The position numbers and the translations under genes are program-made. A stretch of DNA of 64,000 nt from Bradyrhizobium diazoefficiens (GTDB taxonomy: Bacteria; Pseudomonadota; Alphaproteobacteria; Rhizobiales; Xanthobacteraceae), in assembly GCF_016616425.1 (NCBI RefSeq), contig NZ_CP067101.1:5766001-5830000 (forward strand), written 5' to 3'. Shown in pieces: positions 42,623 through 53,696 of this stretch. The notes below the pieces were generated by a model. That model had not been told where the DNA came from. It did not search any database and was given only the letters and a program-made list of their open reading frames with translations. Each line of letters opens with the position of its first letter. Position 1 is the first letter of the stretch.

Positions 42623-43261
42623 ATGTCCGAGCAATTCACAAACCTCTACCCCGAATACGACGTTCTCGATAAATGGGAAACGCCGTCCTGGAATGAGGTG
42701 ACGCGCTCGGTCGTGCAAAAACGTCTGCACGAGATACCCGAGCGCCGTTTCTTCAACGAACAGCAATGGCTGACGCTGACCGCTGTTTGCGATCGCATCA
42801 TCCCGCAGCCCGAGCGCAGTCAGCCCGTTCCGATTGCCCCCTGGATCGATGCCAGGCTTTTCAAGGGTCAAGGCACCGGGACGCGCTATGCATCGCTGCC
42901 TCCGGAACAGGAATCCTGGCGCCGCGGCATGGATGCAATCGAGGCCGAAGCGCAGCACCGCTACCGCCGGTCCTTCCATCGGCTTGATCGTGTTGAACAG
43001 GATCGCCTGTTGCGTTCGATGGACAACAATGAAGTCGAGGCCGCAGCCTGGCAGGACCTGCCAAGCAAGAGCTTTTTTCGCCACGTCGTGCTTCGCGCGG
43101 TCGTAGAGATCTACTATGCCCATCCCGCTGCCTGGAGCGAAATCGGCTTCGGTGGCCCCGCATCCCCCAGAGGCTACGTGCGCCTTGACGCCAACAGGCG
43201 CGATCAATGGGAAGCCATCGAGCAAAAGCCGGCCGCGGCACAACGACTGTATCCGAAATGA
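42623..43261 (+). CDS. Gluconate 2-dehydrogenase subunit 3 family protein
   Basis: A 212-residue small-subunit protein that accompanies GMC-type flavoprotein dehydrogenases. I use the ATG at 42623 (MSEQFTNLYPEYDVLDKWE). The conserved RRFFNEQQWLTLTAVCDRIIPQPERS and PIAPWIDARLF are the family core. The usual twin-arginine signal of gluconate dehydrogenase gamma subunits is absent, so the complex is probably cytoplasmic or exported with its partner. Its stop overlaps the GMC start (ATGA). Confidence 0.87.
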   Translation: MSEQFTNLYPEYDVLDKWETPSWNEVTRSVVQKRLHEIPERRFFNEQQWLTLTAVCDRIIPQPERSQPVPIAPWIDARLFKGQGTGTRYASLPPEQESWRRGMDAIEAEAQHRYRRSFHRLDRVEQDRLLRSMDNNEVEAAAWQDLPSKSFFRHVVLRAVVEIYYAHPAAWSEIGFGGPASPRGYVRLDANRRDQWEAIEQKPAAAQRLYPK

Positions 43262-44898
43262 GCAACCCCGAAACCGATCTTCGCGCCACCAACGGCCGTG
43301 CACCGGATGTGTTCAGGCGCGGCGCCTGGGTGCCGATGCGCGAATACAGCGATGACGAAGAGGTCGATTTTGCGGTGGTCGGAACCGGTGCCGGTGGCGG
43401 CACATTGGCGGCGCGGCTGGCCGAGCATGGATTCAAAGTGGTCGCTCTGGATGCGGGTCCCTTCTGGAGACCACTTGAAGACTTTGCCTCCGACGAGAAG
43501 GAGCAGAACAAACTCTATTGGCTGCAGGACCGCATCAGCGGCGGCCAGCACCCGATCGAATTCGGCGCCAACAATTCCGGCCGATCGGTGGGCGGATCGA
43601 CCGTCCACTTCCAGATGGTGGCGTTGCGCTGGCGGCCCGAGTGGTTCGCCGCACGAAGCAAGCTCGGATATGGACGCGATTGGCCGATCGATTGGAGAGA
43701 GATCTGGCGCTACTATGCGGAAGCCGAAGACGCGCTCAAGATTTCCGGGCCGATCAGCTATCCTTGGGGACCGCCCCGCGGCCGATATCCGTACCGCGCC
43801 CACGAGATCAATGCGGCCGGCCTCGTTCTTGCCAAAGGTGCCGAGGCTCTCGGCGTAAAATGGGCGGCCGTGCCGCTGTCGACGTTGTCGGCGCCCCGGG
43901 GCAAGGCCCCGCCTTGCGTTTACCGCGGCTTCTGCAAGGTCGGCTGCAGCACCAACGCGAAGCAAAGTGTGCTCAACACCTTCATTCCTCGTGCTCTGGC
44001 GGCCGGCGCCGAAATCCGTGATCTTGCAACGGTCTCGCAAATCGAAATGGGAAGCGGCGGCCGCGCGACCGGGCTCGTCTATCACCGGCAGGGCCAATGG
44101 CGGCGCCAACGTGCCCGCCACGTCGTCGTCTCCGGCTATGCCATCGAGACACCTCGACTGCTCCTGAATTCGGCGACGGCGCAGCAGCCGCAGGGGCTCG
44201 CCAATTCGAGCGGGATGGTGGGGAAGTGCCTGATGACCCACGCAAACCATGCGGTGTGGGGCGTCATGGAGGATGAAATCCGCTGGTACAAGGGACCGCC
44301 CTCGATGACCGTGTGCGAGCACTGGAATTATGAAGACCGGGGCAAGGATTTCCACGGCGGCTACGCCTTCATGAGCCAGGGTCCCCTGCCCGCCGATCAC
44401 GCCAAGGCTCTGGTGAGCAATACCGGGATGTTCGGCATGCAACTGCGCCAACACATGGCTCTGTACAACCACATGGCCGGACTGAAGATCGTGGGGGAAG
44501 TCGAGCCGCACGAGAACAACCGGATCGAACTCTCGGACCAGACGGATGAGCTTGGAATCCCGCTGCCGCGTATCACCTTCTCGTTTTCCGAGAATGATCA
44601 GCGTCTCTACAAGCACTCGCTTCAGTTCATGCGCAGGGCGCTCGAGTCCGCGGGAGCCAGCAACTTGATCGAGACAGCCAGCACGGCGCATTTGATGGGC
44701 ACCTGCCGCATGGGCACCAGCGCCAGCGACAGCGTCACGAACGCCGACGGGCGTACCTGGGACATTCCGAACCTGTGGATCTGCGACGGATCGCTGTTCC
44801 CGACCTGCGGCGGCGTCAACCCATCGATGACGATCTACGCGCTGGCGCTGCGGGCGGCGGACCGGATCAAAGCTTTGGCAGGACGCGGCGAACTGTAG
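43258..44898 (+). CDS. GMC-family FAD oxidoreductase (large subunit)
   Basis: A 546-residue flavoprotein dehydrogenase. The FAD-binding motif is VVGTGAGGGTLAARLAEHGF (about residues 41-60). NSGRSVGGSTVHFQ continues the FAD region, YRGFCKVGCSTNAKQSVLNT is a cysteine segment typical of gluconate/sorbose-type dehydrogenases, and TCRMGTSASDSVTNADGRT followed by PTCGGVNPSMTIYALALRA forms the C-terminal active-site His-Asn region. It oxidises an alcohol or sugar group and needs an electron acceptor; no cytochrome c subunit is adjacent. The coupling with the small subunit at 42623 is tight. Confidence 0.9.
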   Translation: MSNPETDLRATNGRAPDVFRRGAWVPMREYSDDEEVDFAVVGTGAGGGTLAARLAEHGFKVVALDAGPFWRPLEDFASDEKEQNKLYWLQDRISGGQHPIEFGANNSGRSVGGSTVHFQMVALRWRPEWFAARSKLGYGRDWPIDWREIWRYYAEAEDALKISGPISYPWGPPRGRYPYRAHEINAAGLVLAKGAEALGVKWAAVPLSTLSAPRGKAPPCVYRGFCKVGCSTNAKQSVLNTFIPRALAAGAEIRDLATVSQIEMGSGGRATGLVYHRQGQWRRQRARHVVVSGYAIETPRLLLNSATAQQPQGLANSSGMVGKCLMTHANHAVWGVMEDEIRWYKGPPSMTVCEHWNYEDRGKDFHGGYAFMSQGPLPADHAKALVSNTGMFGMQLRQHMALYNHMAGLKIVGEVEPHENNRIELSDQTDELGIPLPRITFSFSENDQRLYKHSLQFMRRALESAGASNLIETASTAHLMGTCRMGTSASDSVTNADGRTWDIPNLWICDGSLFPTCGGVNPSMTIYALALRAADRIKALAGRGEL

Positions 44899-44981
44899 CG
44901 CCGCGCCGCGGCTTCGAATTGGCTCCAGCACCTCCAATTGAGTCTGGCTGCGGCCTCTCGGGCAGGGAGTTTCATCGCGTA

Positions 44982-45006
44982 GGAACGGAGCCGTTCGGGC
45001 GATGTT
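44982..45006 (+). promoter_or_regulatory. Putative EcfG promoter (GGAAC-N16-TGTT)
   Basis: GGAAC at 44982-44986, 16 bases, TGTT at 45003-45006, in the 220-base gap before the MFS gene. It differs by one -10 base from the CGTT form. Confidence 0.45.
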
Positions 45007-45119
45007 TTCGACACAGAGGTAATCGAAGTCCTGATGCCTGGTGTCGTCATGCGCAGACGGATTCGCGGAATTGGCTATTCGGGTCAGTTTCTCTGCGAGG
45101 GCCAGCCTCATCGCGCAGG

Positions 45120-46649
45120 ATGGCAACCAGACCGATGACGTTATCAGACAATGCGATTTCCCGAACAAGCAGTGAGATTGGCTCTCGCGTGCTCGAATTC
45201 GCCGGCGGCCGCGCGAGACTCAAGGTCGTTCTCCTGCTCGGTTCTGTCCTTGGCCTGGACAGCGCCGATAAAGCGGCGCTCTCCGCAATCGCGGACAGTC
45301 TCAAAGACCAGTTTCACCTGAACAACACGGAGATTGGACTGCTGGTCGCGGTGACCTCGCTTGCCGGGGCTCTTTGCACCTTGCCCGTCGGCACTCTCGT
45401 TGATCGTGTGAGCCGCAAGAATGTACTGTTGGGGGCGATTGCACTTTGGACGGTTGCGATTGTGGTCAGCGGGTTCGCAAGCTCCTTCCTGATGTTGTTG
45501 CTGACACGCCTCTTTCTCGGTGCCGTCACTGCCGCCGCAGCCCCCGCGGTGGCTTCCTTGATTGGCGACTTCTTTCCCGCTCGAGCGCGTGCGCGCGTTT
45601 ATGGTACGGTCCTTAGCGGCGAACTCGTCGGCATTGGCGTAGGGTTCTTCCTGTCCGGCGAAATCTCGACATTTGCCGGCTGGCGCTGGTCGCTCTATCT
45701 GCTCGGGCTGCCGAGTGTTGCGATCGGGGTTCTGATCTGGCGCTTCCTGCCCGAACCGGCACGTGGCGGTCAGGGCTACATCCATCGTGGGCAGGATGAG
45801 TTGCGATCCCAAACGCAAAGCGGGGCGCAGGATGAAACGCCCGAAGAACATCGGGCGACGGCGACCGCGGGAGGCGACGATGACGCCAGCGCCCGGACCC
45901 ATCGGCGGATCCGCGAGGCCGGCTTCCGGCCGCGGCACGAGATCGTCATTCACGAAAATCCGGCAGCTTGGTCGCTCTGGCGGACGCTACGTTATCTCGT
46001 GCGTATCCCGACCTACAGGCTGCTCGTCGCTGCTTCCGCGCTGGGTTACTTCTTCTTTGCCGGAATAAGGGCCTTCGGAATGATCTTCATCACCAGCCAA
46101 TACGGCCTGTCCCGCGGCCTCGCTAGTCCGCTCGTATTGATCCTCGGCGTTGGAGCGATTGTCGGAGTGATAAGCGGCGGACGATTGTCGAACTGGCTGC
46201 TGGAGCGGGGATGGCTCCATTCCAGGGTGGTGGTACCGGGGGTCGCGCTTCTGCTTGCGGCATTGCTGACCGCACCAGCGATCTGGACCAGCAGCGCCGT
46301 GCTTGGTTTCGCGCTGCTCACGCTCGGCACTGCCGCGCTTGCCGCGGCAAATCCGCCGTTGGACGCGGCGCGCCTCGATATTATCCACGCCCGTCTTTGG
46401 GGACGGGCCGAATCCGGACGTATGGCGCTACGCGGCGTGCTGGAGGGGCTCGCCCCCATTCTGTTCGGATGGGTGTCAGGCCTGTTCGGCGATGGCGGCC
46501 ATGGCCTGCAATGGACCTTCTCGATCATGCTGATACCGGTCCTTGCGGCAAGCTCGCTCGCCATTCCTGCGCGACGGAGTTACGCGACCGATGTCGCGAC
46601 GGCCGATGCGTCCGCCCGGGCGATCCGGGAGGCCGAGGCGTCCGAATGA
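45120..46649 (+). CDS. Major facilitator superfamily transporter (long central loop)
   Basis: A 509-residue MFS permease. The start is ATG 45120 or 45135; the longer frame from 44775 runs through the previous gene. Helix 1 is LLGSVLGLDSADKAALSAIA (with a membrane Asp), then LPVGTLVDRVSRKNVLLGAI (loop 2-3 motif). A cytoplasmic loop of about 90 residues rich in Gln, Asp, Glu and Arg divides the two six-helix halves. Members of this Spinster-like group move organic anions or lipids in other organisms; the substrate here is not known. Confidence 0.87.
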   Translation: MATRPMTLSDNAISRTSSEIGSRVLEFAGGRARLKVVLLLGSVLGLDSADKAALSAIADSLKDQFHLNNTEIGLLVAVTSLAGALCTLPVGTLVDRVSRKNVLLGAIALWTVAIVVSGFASSFLMLLLTRLFLGAVTAAAAPAVASLIGDFFPARARARVYGTVLSGELVGIGVGFFLSGEISTFAGWRWSLYLLGLPSVAIGVLIWRFLPEPARGGQGYIHRGQDELRSQTQSGAQDETPEEHRATATAGGDDDASARTHRRIREAGFRPRHEIVIHENPAAWSLWRTLRYLVRIPTYRLLVAASALGYFFFAGIRAFGMIFITSQYGLSRGLASPLVLILGVGAIVGVISGGRLSNWLLERGWLHSRVVVPGVALLLAALLTAPAIWTSSAVLGFALLTLGTAALAAANPPLDAARLDIIHARLWGRAESGRMALRGVLEGLAPILFGWVSGLFGDGGHGLQWTFSIMLIPVLAASSLAIPARRSYATDVATADASARAIREAEASE

Positions 46650-46666
46650 TGCTCGCTCCATAGCGG

Positions 46667-46691
46667 GGAACGGTAGGAACGCGGTTTGGTT
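46667..46691 (+). promoter_or_regulatory. Putative EcfG promoter (GGAAC-N16-GGTT)
   Basis: GGAAC at 46667-46671, 16 bases, GGTT at 46688-46691, about 95 bases before the GTG start of the antiporter remnant. Confidence 0.42.
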
Positions 46692-46788
46692 TATCTCGCG
46701 ATCCGACGGCGGGCACCAACTGCTGAAGGGATACGTTCTCGGCGCCAAGCCTTGTGGGACCGGATTATCACGAAGGAGGATCGCGAGC

Positions 46789-47127
46789 GTGCTCTCGCTG
46801 ATGGATGTTGCAGCAATCCTTCTCTCGCTATGCGCGGTCTTCGGTTGGATCAACAAGAGATTCCTTCCGCTCTCGCGCGCGGTCGGTCTGCTCCTGATGA
46901 GTGTCGCGACGTCTGTGATCCTACTGGCGCTCAATGCGCTGTTTCCACTGGAGGCCCTCTTCATCCGCTTCGACGTGGAAGGCTTTGTTCTCGCCGGCGC
47001 AGCGGTGCCGCTTGTGCCCGCGCGGCCGCTGATCCTGACAGCCACCTATGCGGTCGTCCTCTTCAGCATCACCGTTCAGGGCTCGACCTTGGGGCTGATC
47101 GCAAGACGTACAATCAAGAAGCACTGA
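46789..47127 (+). pseudogene. Na+/H+ antiporter (CPA1) reduced by an internal deletion
   Basis: The 112-codon frame, with a strong AAGGAGGA site before the GTG at 46789, starts like a CPA1 antiporter (LSLMDVAAILLSLCAVFGWI, NKRFLPLSRAVGLLLMSVAT), reaches LFIRFDVEG, then jumps to the C-terminal end (TATYAVVLFSITVQGSTLGL, IARR). Normal members have more than 400 residues; the central transport domain (ND and related residues) is missing without loss of frame. The product would be two to four helices. It may be translated but cannot be an antiporter. A putative EcfG promoter precedes it. Confidence 0.72.
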
Positions 47128-47143
47128 GTCGGCGGCGGCTTCA

Positions 47144-47500
47144 CTACGGGCCGTTCTCGGGTGTCTGGATGCCTGGACGTGTTGGAGCATAGTGGGGCGG
47201 CCAGCCCTGGCGATTGGAATAGTCGGTCATGCTCAATCCGTAGAGGAACAGGAGCCAGAAGAACCCACTGACCGCGAACACCCACTTCAACGACGGGGGT
47301 CCTTTCAGCCGCATGAACAGGATGAAGAGCGCGGCTGCCTGTATCGCCGCTATCCCGAACTGGACGACGGGTGCCCAGATGCCCAAGTGAAGGTATGCCG
47401 TCCATACGCTCACGGCAGCGAGCAGCAACATGACGGCCCAGGCGACGACAAAGGGCAATCCCCGCGCGCGTCGTGCCTCGATCTCCGGTCCCACGGTCAT
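47144..47500 (-). CDS. ctaF: Cytochrome c oxidase subunit IV-like protein (CtaF)
   Basis: A 118-residue protein with three membrane helices (GLPFVVAWAVMLLLAAVSVW; FGIAAIQAAALFILFMRL; VFAVSGFFWLLFLYGLSMTD). The start at 47500 overlaps the ctaE stop by four bases. ALFILFMRLKGPPSLKW is a conserved block of the prokaryotic subunit IV family. It is the last gene of the 12-kb respiratory operon and converges on the antiporter remnant. Subunit IV aids assembly and stability of heme-copper oxidases. Confidence 0.85.
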   Translation of the reverse strand: MTVGPEIEARRARGLPFVVAWAVMLLLAAVSVWTAYLHLGIWAPVVQFGIAAIQAAALFILFMRLKGPPSLKWVFAVSGFFWLLFLYGLSMTDYSNRQGWPPHYAPTRPGIQTPENGP

Positions 47501-48139
47501 GAGCGTCCCACCAAATAGATGCTCGGAAAGAGAAAGAGCCATACGGTGTCGACGAAGCTCCAGTAGATGCCGACGACCTCGAGTGGCGCATAATAGGCAG
47601 GACCGATTTCGCCACGCCGGATCCGCCACAGCAGCATGTAGAGCACCAACCCGATCCCGGTCATGAGGTGAATGGCGTGGAGGCCAGTTCCGACCCAATA
47701 AAACACCCAGAACAGTTCGCCCGCGCTGCCCTCTCCCGGCTTCACCTCATAGTGGACGACCGGCACGACCTTGTCGTGATAATCGAGATAGTACTCGTAG
47801 CCCTTCACGACTAGGAACGCGCAGCCGAGCGCGACTGTGACGAGGAGCCATCTGACCATCCTGCGCGGGCGCTCGTCCTGCGCCGCTGCGTTGACGGCGA
47901 GCACCATGGTCAGGCTGCTGGTCAGCAGAAGTGCGAAATTCAGACTTCCGCACCACAGCACCGCATCCTTTGCGGCGACCTCGAACTCGCGCGGATAGGT
48001 CATCCGGTACAGGAAATAAGTGAATATCAGGGCTCCAAAGAAGATGGTTTCGTTAACCAGGAAAACCCACATCCCGAGCTGAGCCGTGTCACCCTGCTGT
48101 TCGAGAGTGGCGTATTGAACCTCAGGCGCCAACCGGGCA

Positions 48140-48150
<11 letters not shown>
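47497..48150 (-). CDS. ctaE: Cytochrome c oxidase subunit III
   Basis: A 217-residue membrane protein with about five helices. GMWVFLVNETIFFGALIFTY carries the conserved Glu of subunit III, and FWVFYWVGTGLHAIHLMTGIG is the second signature. It overlaps the end of ctaD by 11 bases and the start of ctaF by four. It is of the short (five-helix) form usual for caa3-type oxidases. Confidence 0.93.
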
Positions 48151-49794
<1,644 letters not shown>

Positions 49795-49798
<4 letters not shown>

Positions 49799-50742
49799 TG
49801 GCCGAGCTCCTGGTCGCGACGAAGCGATTTGATGTACGCGATCAGCTTCATCAGTTCATCCTCCCCAAGTTGGCCCGAGAAGTCCGGCATCACCGGTGGA
49901 TAGCCGGCCACGGTGAAGCTGCGCGGGTTGAGAATGCAGTCCCGTAAGTAGGCATCGTCCGCAACCCGGACCGAACCGTCCTGCAGGTGCACCAAAGTGC
50001 CGTAGAGCCCGCGGAGTGACGGCGCGTGTACCGTGCTGTTCTCGCCATGGCAGCCGCTGCAGCCGTGGGCCCGAAAGAGATCGGCCCCCTGGGCGGCTAA
50101 GGATTCGTGCACGCCCTGCTCGGCGAGCCAGCGGGCGTACTCTGGGGCCGTCATTACCACGACCTGCCCATGCATTGTCGCGTGCTGCAGGCCGCAATAC
50201 TGCGTGCATTCAAGTCTGAAGACGCCGGTTTTGGTGGCCTTGAACCAGATCGTTTCAAGCGTCCCGGGTACCACATCGTGCTTGATCCGAAATGCCGGGA
50301 CGAAGAAGCTATGGATGACGTCCTCCGAGGACATCACCAGCCTGATAATCTTGTCGACCGGCACGTGCAGCGCGTCGATCTCGCGCTGGCCGCCCGGATG
50401 CTCGACTTTCCACATCCACTGCTTGCCAATGACATAGACCTCTTCGTCGGCCGGCGGCGGACGGAACAGCCAGAGATAGATGGCCGCTCCCCAGACAAAG
50501 AGAATTAGGAACACGCCGAGGGTCGCGGCAGTCCAGGCCGCTTCGAAGTGCCAGGTCTCCTCGACCAGATTGGCGCGCGAGGCCGCGCTGCCGCGGCGAT
50601 AACGGATGCAGAAGCTCAGCATCATGATGACCACGGTGCTCATGATCACTGCGCTGAGGCCAAGCTCCGCCACGTAGAGGTTGTTAACCACCACCGCATT
50701 GACGGCGGCTGCATCCGGCCAGAACGGGATCCAGTGATACAT
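49795..50742 (-). CDS. ctaC: Cytochrome c oxidase subunit II with fused cytochrome c
   Basis: A 315-residue subunit II. Two N-terminal helices (residues 22-48 and 70-93) are followed by the CuA domain: His144, then ECTQYCGLQHATMHG with Cys179, Cys183, His187 and Met190. A C-terminal cytochrome c domain has CSGCH (228-232) and axial Met285 (PPVMPDF), so this is a caa3-type subunit. It lacks a cleavable signal peptide. It receives electrons directly from the Alternative Complex III encoded upstream in the same operon. Confidence 0.95.
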
Positions 50743-50745
50743 GCT

Positions 50746-51567
50746 TCACCCGCACCGTCGGCGGCGGATCGCGGCGAATATCGCGATAGTGGTCACGGCG
50801 GCCCCGATATTGCCAATCACGAACGCTGCGAGCACCGGAACCGTCCACCGCCCGAGAGGCGCACCCTGGACATGGCAGAGCAGCAGCAGGCGCGTGACCA
50901 ATCCTTGTGACTTGTTCTGCTCGGCATTTGCGAGAGCCGCGAGCAATTCCTGCGGCGACGCCGTGATCCCCTCCAGATACCCGCTGATGACGCCATTCGG
51001 TGTGGCGACAATCAATCCTGCGGGATGAATATAGGCGTCGAGCAAGGCATCGTACCGGTAGGGAAATCCGACAGCTGCTGCGATCTTGCCAACATCTGCA
51101 GGCCGCCCGGTCAGAAAGTGCAGGCCGGCACTGCTTCCGGCACGATCCAGCAGCTGCGCATACTTTGCCGCGGCGGCGCTCGCATCGCGAGGTCCGTCGC
51201 GCGGATCGATGCTGATCGCGACAACCTGGTAATCGCGTCCCGATTGGAGCGGCAGGCTCTTGAGCGTATCGCCGATCACATTGCGCAGAGTGACGCCGCA
51301 CAACGACGCGCAGCGCAGATATTCGAGCACTAGGATGACCGGCGATTTGGTAAAGTAGGCGCCGAGCGTGACGCCGCGGCCGTTTTCATCGACGAGCGCC
51401 ACATCCAGCGGCAGTTGCGCACCCGGACGGGGGCGAAACGAAAGGTCTGCGATATCGCCGCTGCCGGCCATCTCAGACCGCAGGTTGATCGCTCCGATCC
51501 GAGCAAGGCTCAGAACGGCGGCCACAAGCAAGACGACTGCAACCAAAGCATAAGCGATTCGTGTCAT
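50746..51567 (-). CDS. sco: SCO1/SenC-type copper chaperone
   Basis: A 273-residue SCO protein that inserts copper into the CuA site. An N-terminal helix anchors it. The thioredoxin-like domain has the CxxxC copper motif RCASLC (Cys86, Cys90) and the distant His181 (AYIHPAGLIVATPNG). Unusually it carries a further C-terminal membrane helix (VPVLAAFVIGNIGAAVTTIA), a variant commonly found next to Alternative Complex III. It is three bases before the subunit II gene, which matches its role. Confidence 0.9.
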   Translation of the reverse strand: MTRIAYALVAVVLLVAAVLSLARIGAINLRSEMAGSGDIADLSFRPRPGAQLPLDVALVDENGRGVTLGAYFTKSPVILVLEYLRCASLCGVTLRNVIGDTLKSLPLQSGRDYQVVAISIDPRDGPRDASAAAAKYAQLLDRAGSSAGLHFLTGRPADVGKIAAAVGFPYRYDALLDAYIHPAGLIVATPNGVISGYLEGITASPQELLAALANAEQNKSQGLVTRLLLLCHVQGAPLGRWTVPVLAAFVIGNIGAAVTTIAIFAAIRRRRCG

Positions 51568-52091
51568 GGTGGAGCCTTCGGAAAGCCGTCGATCCCAGTC
51601 TGCACAAGCGTTTTCATCGCCTCCCTGATCGGGACATGGGCAATTCCCTTCTGCTTATCGATCCAATAATACTCGTTGAGCTGCCGCGACTCCGCGGCGC
51701 GAAATCGTCCCAGATCGGCCTCTGGATTGGTCTGCAGTCGCGGGCCCGGGGGATTGATGCGCAGCGTGCGAGTGACATCGGGCAGTGCGTCCGGATATGC
51801 CACGATCAGCACCAGGCAAGAGACGATCAGCAGCACCAGCGTGCCGACGTAGATCCATGCCACCGGCGCCAGGGACCAATCTGTCGGCTCGAACGCGGTG
51901 ACCGGAGCCTCCTGCTGCACATCTGGGCTTGCTGTCATCGCTCGCCCAACCAATTCAGGCTTGGAGCCCTTCACCAGCGAACGGACAAGGAAGTAGAGGC
52001 CGAGGATCGCAGCGAGAACCGTCCCGGCCATGAGCTTTCGCCCGGTCGCGCCGGCGGAGGGCTTTCTCTCCCGGTGCGCCCTCTTAGCCAT
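51564..52091 (-). CDS. Two-helix membrane protein of the ACIII-oxidase operon
   Basis: A 175-residue protein of unknown activity, found in many operons that join Alternative Complex III to a cytochrome oxidase. It has two helices (AGTVLAAILGLYFLVRSLV and PVAWIYVGTLVLLIVSCLVLIV), and the C-terminal LQTNPEADLGRFRAAESRQL...YYWIDKQKGIAHVPIREAM is the recurring conserved part. It overlaps actF and sco by a few bases. I infer an assembly factor or accessory subunit. Confidence 0.72.
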   Translation of the reverse strand: MAKRAHRERKPSAGATGRKLMAGTVLAAILGLYFLVRSLVKGSKPELVGRAMTASPDVQQEAPVTAFEPTDWSLAPVAWIYVGTLVLLIVSCLVLIVAYPDALPDVTRTLRINPPGPRLQTNPEADLGRFRAAESRQLNEYYWIDKQKGIAHVPIREAMKTLVQTGIDGFPKAPP

Positions 52092-53184
52092 GTTCGGCGG
52101 TCCAGATTGGCCGGTTGGAGCTCAAAAGCCCGCGGGCACGACGCGCCTCGAATCCAAGCAGCAGCGTGACAGCCCCGCCCAGCGCCAGTAAGGCGGCAAC
52201 GTCTAGCCAAAACGGCGGCGGCATCGAGGACTCCGGGATGACCAACAGCCAAGTATTGGCAGCGCGGCTAATCAGGATCGATGCACAGACGGTCGCGACC
52301 GCGGCGCGGTTGTACTTGCTCGGCGTCCATAGCAGCACGAAGAAAGGTATGACAAACCCCAGACCAGCGGAAACATAGATTGCTGAATGCCAAGGCGAAT
52401 GAAGCCGCTTCAGATACCACGGGATCTCGGTCTTGAGGTTCTCCTCCCAGATGATCAGGAACTGCATGAACTCGACATAAGCCCAGAAGATCGTCGTCGC
52501 GAGGAGAATGCGCGCGAGATCGCTCATATGCGCGCGGTGCGGCTCGTGGACCGATGAGGCCGACGTTGACACCATCAGCAAGACCGCCGCCAAACCCGTG
52601 TTGAACCAGCTTGCGGCTTGCGTGTACGGAAAGATCGAGGACCAAAACTCGGGCTCGAGCGAAAGAATCCAGTCGATCGCGGCAAAGCTCGCCGATAGCG
52701 CTAGCACGATGAGGCCGATGGCGCTGATCCACGATAGTCCGGGCGCGATAGGTTGGCTTCCTGCCCGCGGCCCCCATAGTGCGAAGGCAGCGAGCAGATT
52801 CCACACGGCCACATAGGCGCCATACCGGATAAAGAAGGCGAGCGGATTGAGATAGAACGTATTCGGCAGGCCAGGCGGCGGATGCGTCCAGCTGTACAGC
52901 GCATCCAGGTGGACGAAGGCAGGAATGCCGGCAAGGCTGGCCAACGGCATCGTCATGATGGCGGCAGCGAGAACCGGGCGAGCGGTCTCCATCCAATCTC
53001 CACCGGTCAGGTCGTGCACGAGCACGAGCGTGACGCCGGCGAGCGGGATCCCGAGCCAAAGGACGTAGCTGCACAACCACGCATGCGCGAAAGCAGCCCA
53101 GTCGGACAGCGCCCCGACGACGCAGCCGGCTACTCCGACCGCAGAGACGAGAATTGCGGCAGACGTGAGCCTGATCGGCCTCAT
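52084..53184 (-). CDS. actF: Alternative Complex III subunit ActF (NrfD-like)
   Basis: A 366-residue integral membrane protein with about ten helices, from the NrfD-like family and paralogous to ActC. LCSYVLWLGIPLAGVTLVLV, WTHPPPGLPNTFYLNPLAFFIRYG and FWAYVEFMQFLIIWEENLKT are the recognised conserved stretches, including the menaquinol/ubiquinol-side acidic residues. It forms part of the membrane arm of the complex. The start overlaps actE by four bases. Confidence 0.88.
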   Translation of the reverse strand: MRPIRLTSAAILVSAVGVAGCVVGALSDWAAFAHAWLCSYVLWLGIPLAGVTLVLVHDLTGGDWMETARPVLAAAIMTMPLASLAGIPAFVHLDALYSWTHPPPGLPNTFYLNPLAFFIRYGAYVAVWNLLAAFALWGPRAGSQPIAPGLSWISAIGLIVLALSASFAAIDWILSLEPEFWSSIFPYTQAASWFNTGLAAVLLMVSTSASSVHEPHRAHMSDLARILLATTIFWAYVEFMQFLIIWEENLKTEIPWYLKRLHSPWHSAIYVSAGLGFVIPFFVLLWTPSKYNRAAVATVCASILISRAANTWLLVIPESSMPPPFWLDVAALLALGGAVTLLLGFEARRARGLLSSNRPIWTAEHG

Positions 53185-53696
53185 CGCAGCGAACTCCGCT
53201 TCTCGTCCGGCACATCAGATAGCGATGCTTTTGCGCTCGCCTGCAAGGCGCGGATATAGGCCACGATGGCCCACCGATCCGCCGGCGCGACGCGGTCGCC
53301 ATATGGATACATGGCGCCGTAGCCGTGCGTTATCACGTCATAGAAGTGCTGGTTGGGCGCGTTGCGCAACCTCTCACCGTGATAGGATGGCGGGTGCGGA
53401 AATCCGCGCTGCACGATCATGCCGTTGCCGTCTCCGAGCCTGCCATGGCAAGGAGAGCAATAGATGTCGAAGCGCTGCTGCCCGCGTTCGAGCAGCGCCA
53501 TGGTGACGGGCGGAGGCTCGGGCGGATTGAGGCGGTCGTCGCGCGCAACGGTGTGCGGCACCGGCGTCCTCGGCCAGTCGACCTGCGCGCCGACCGGCAG
53601 TTCGTAAGGTTTGAGCTTCGGCTGATTGGCCATATTGTCGCAGGCCGCAATCGCGGCCGACAGGACAACGAGAGCCGCACCCGACCTCCACCTCAC
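53181..53696 (-). CDS. actE: Alternative Complex III subunit ActE (monoheme cytochrome c lipoprotein)
   Basis: A 171-residue periplasmic cytochrome c. LSAAIAAC (Cys19) is a lipobox, so the protein is probably a lipoprotein. The single heme motif is CSPCH (residues 80-84), and Met129 in GYGAMYPYGD is the likely sixth ligand. It passes electrons from the ActA/ActB core to the oxidase. Overlaps of four bases on both sides tie it to actD and actF. Confidence 0.9.
   Translation of the reverse strand: MRWRSGAALVVLSAAIAACDNMANQPKLKPYELPVGAQVDWPRTPVPHTVARDDRLNPPEPPPVTMALLERGQQRFDIYCSPCHGRLGDGNGMIVQRGFPHPPSYHGERLRNAPNQHFYDVITHGYGAMYPYGDRVAPADRWAIVAYIRALQASAKASLSDVPDEKRSSLR

Noticed and set aside
43204..45168. 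654-codon minus-strand frame opposite the GMC oxidoreductase
   Set aside because: Its composition is typical of an antisense shadow, and the plus strand has unambiguous FAD and active-site motifs.
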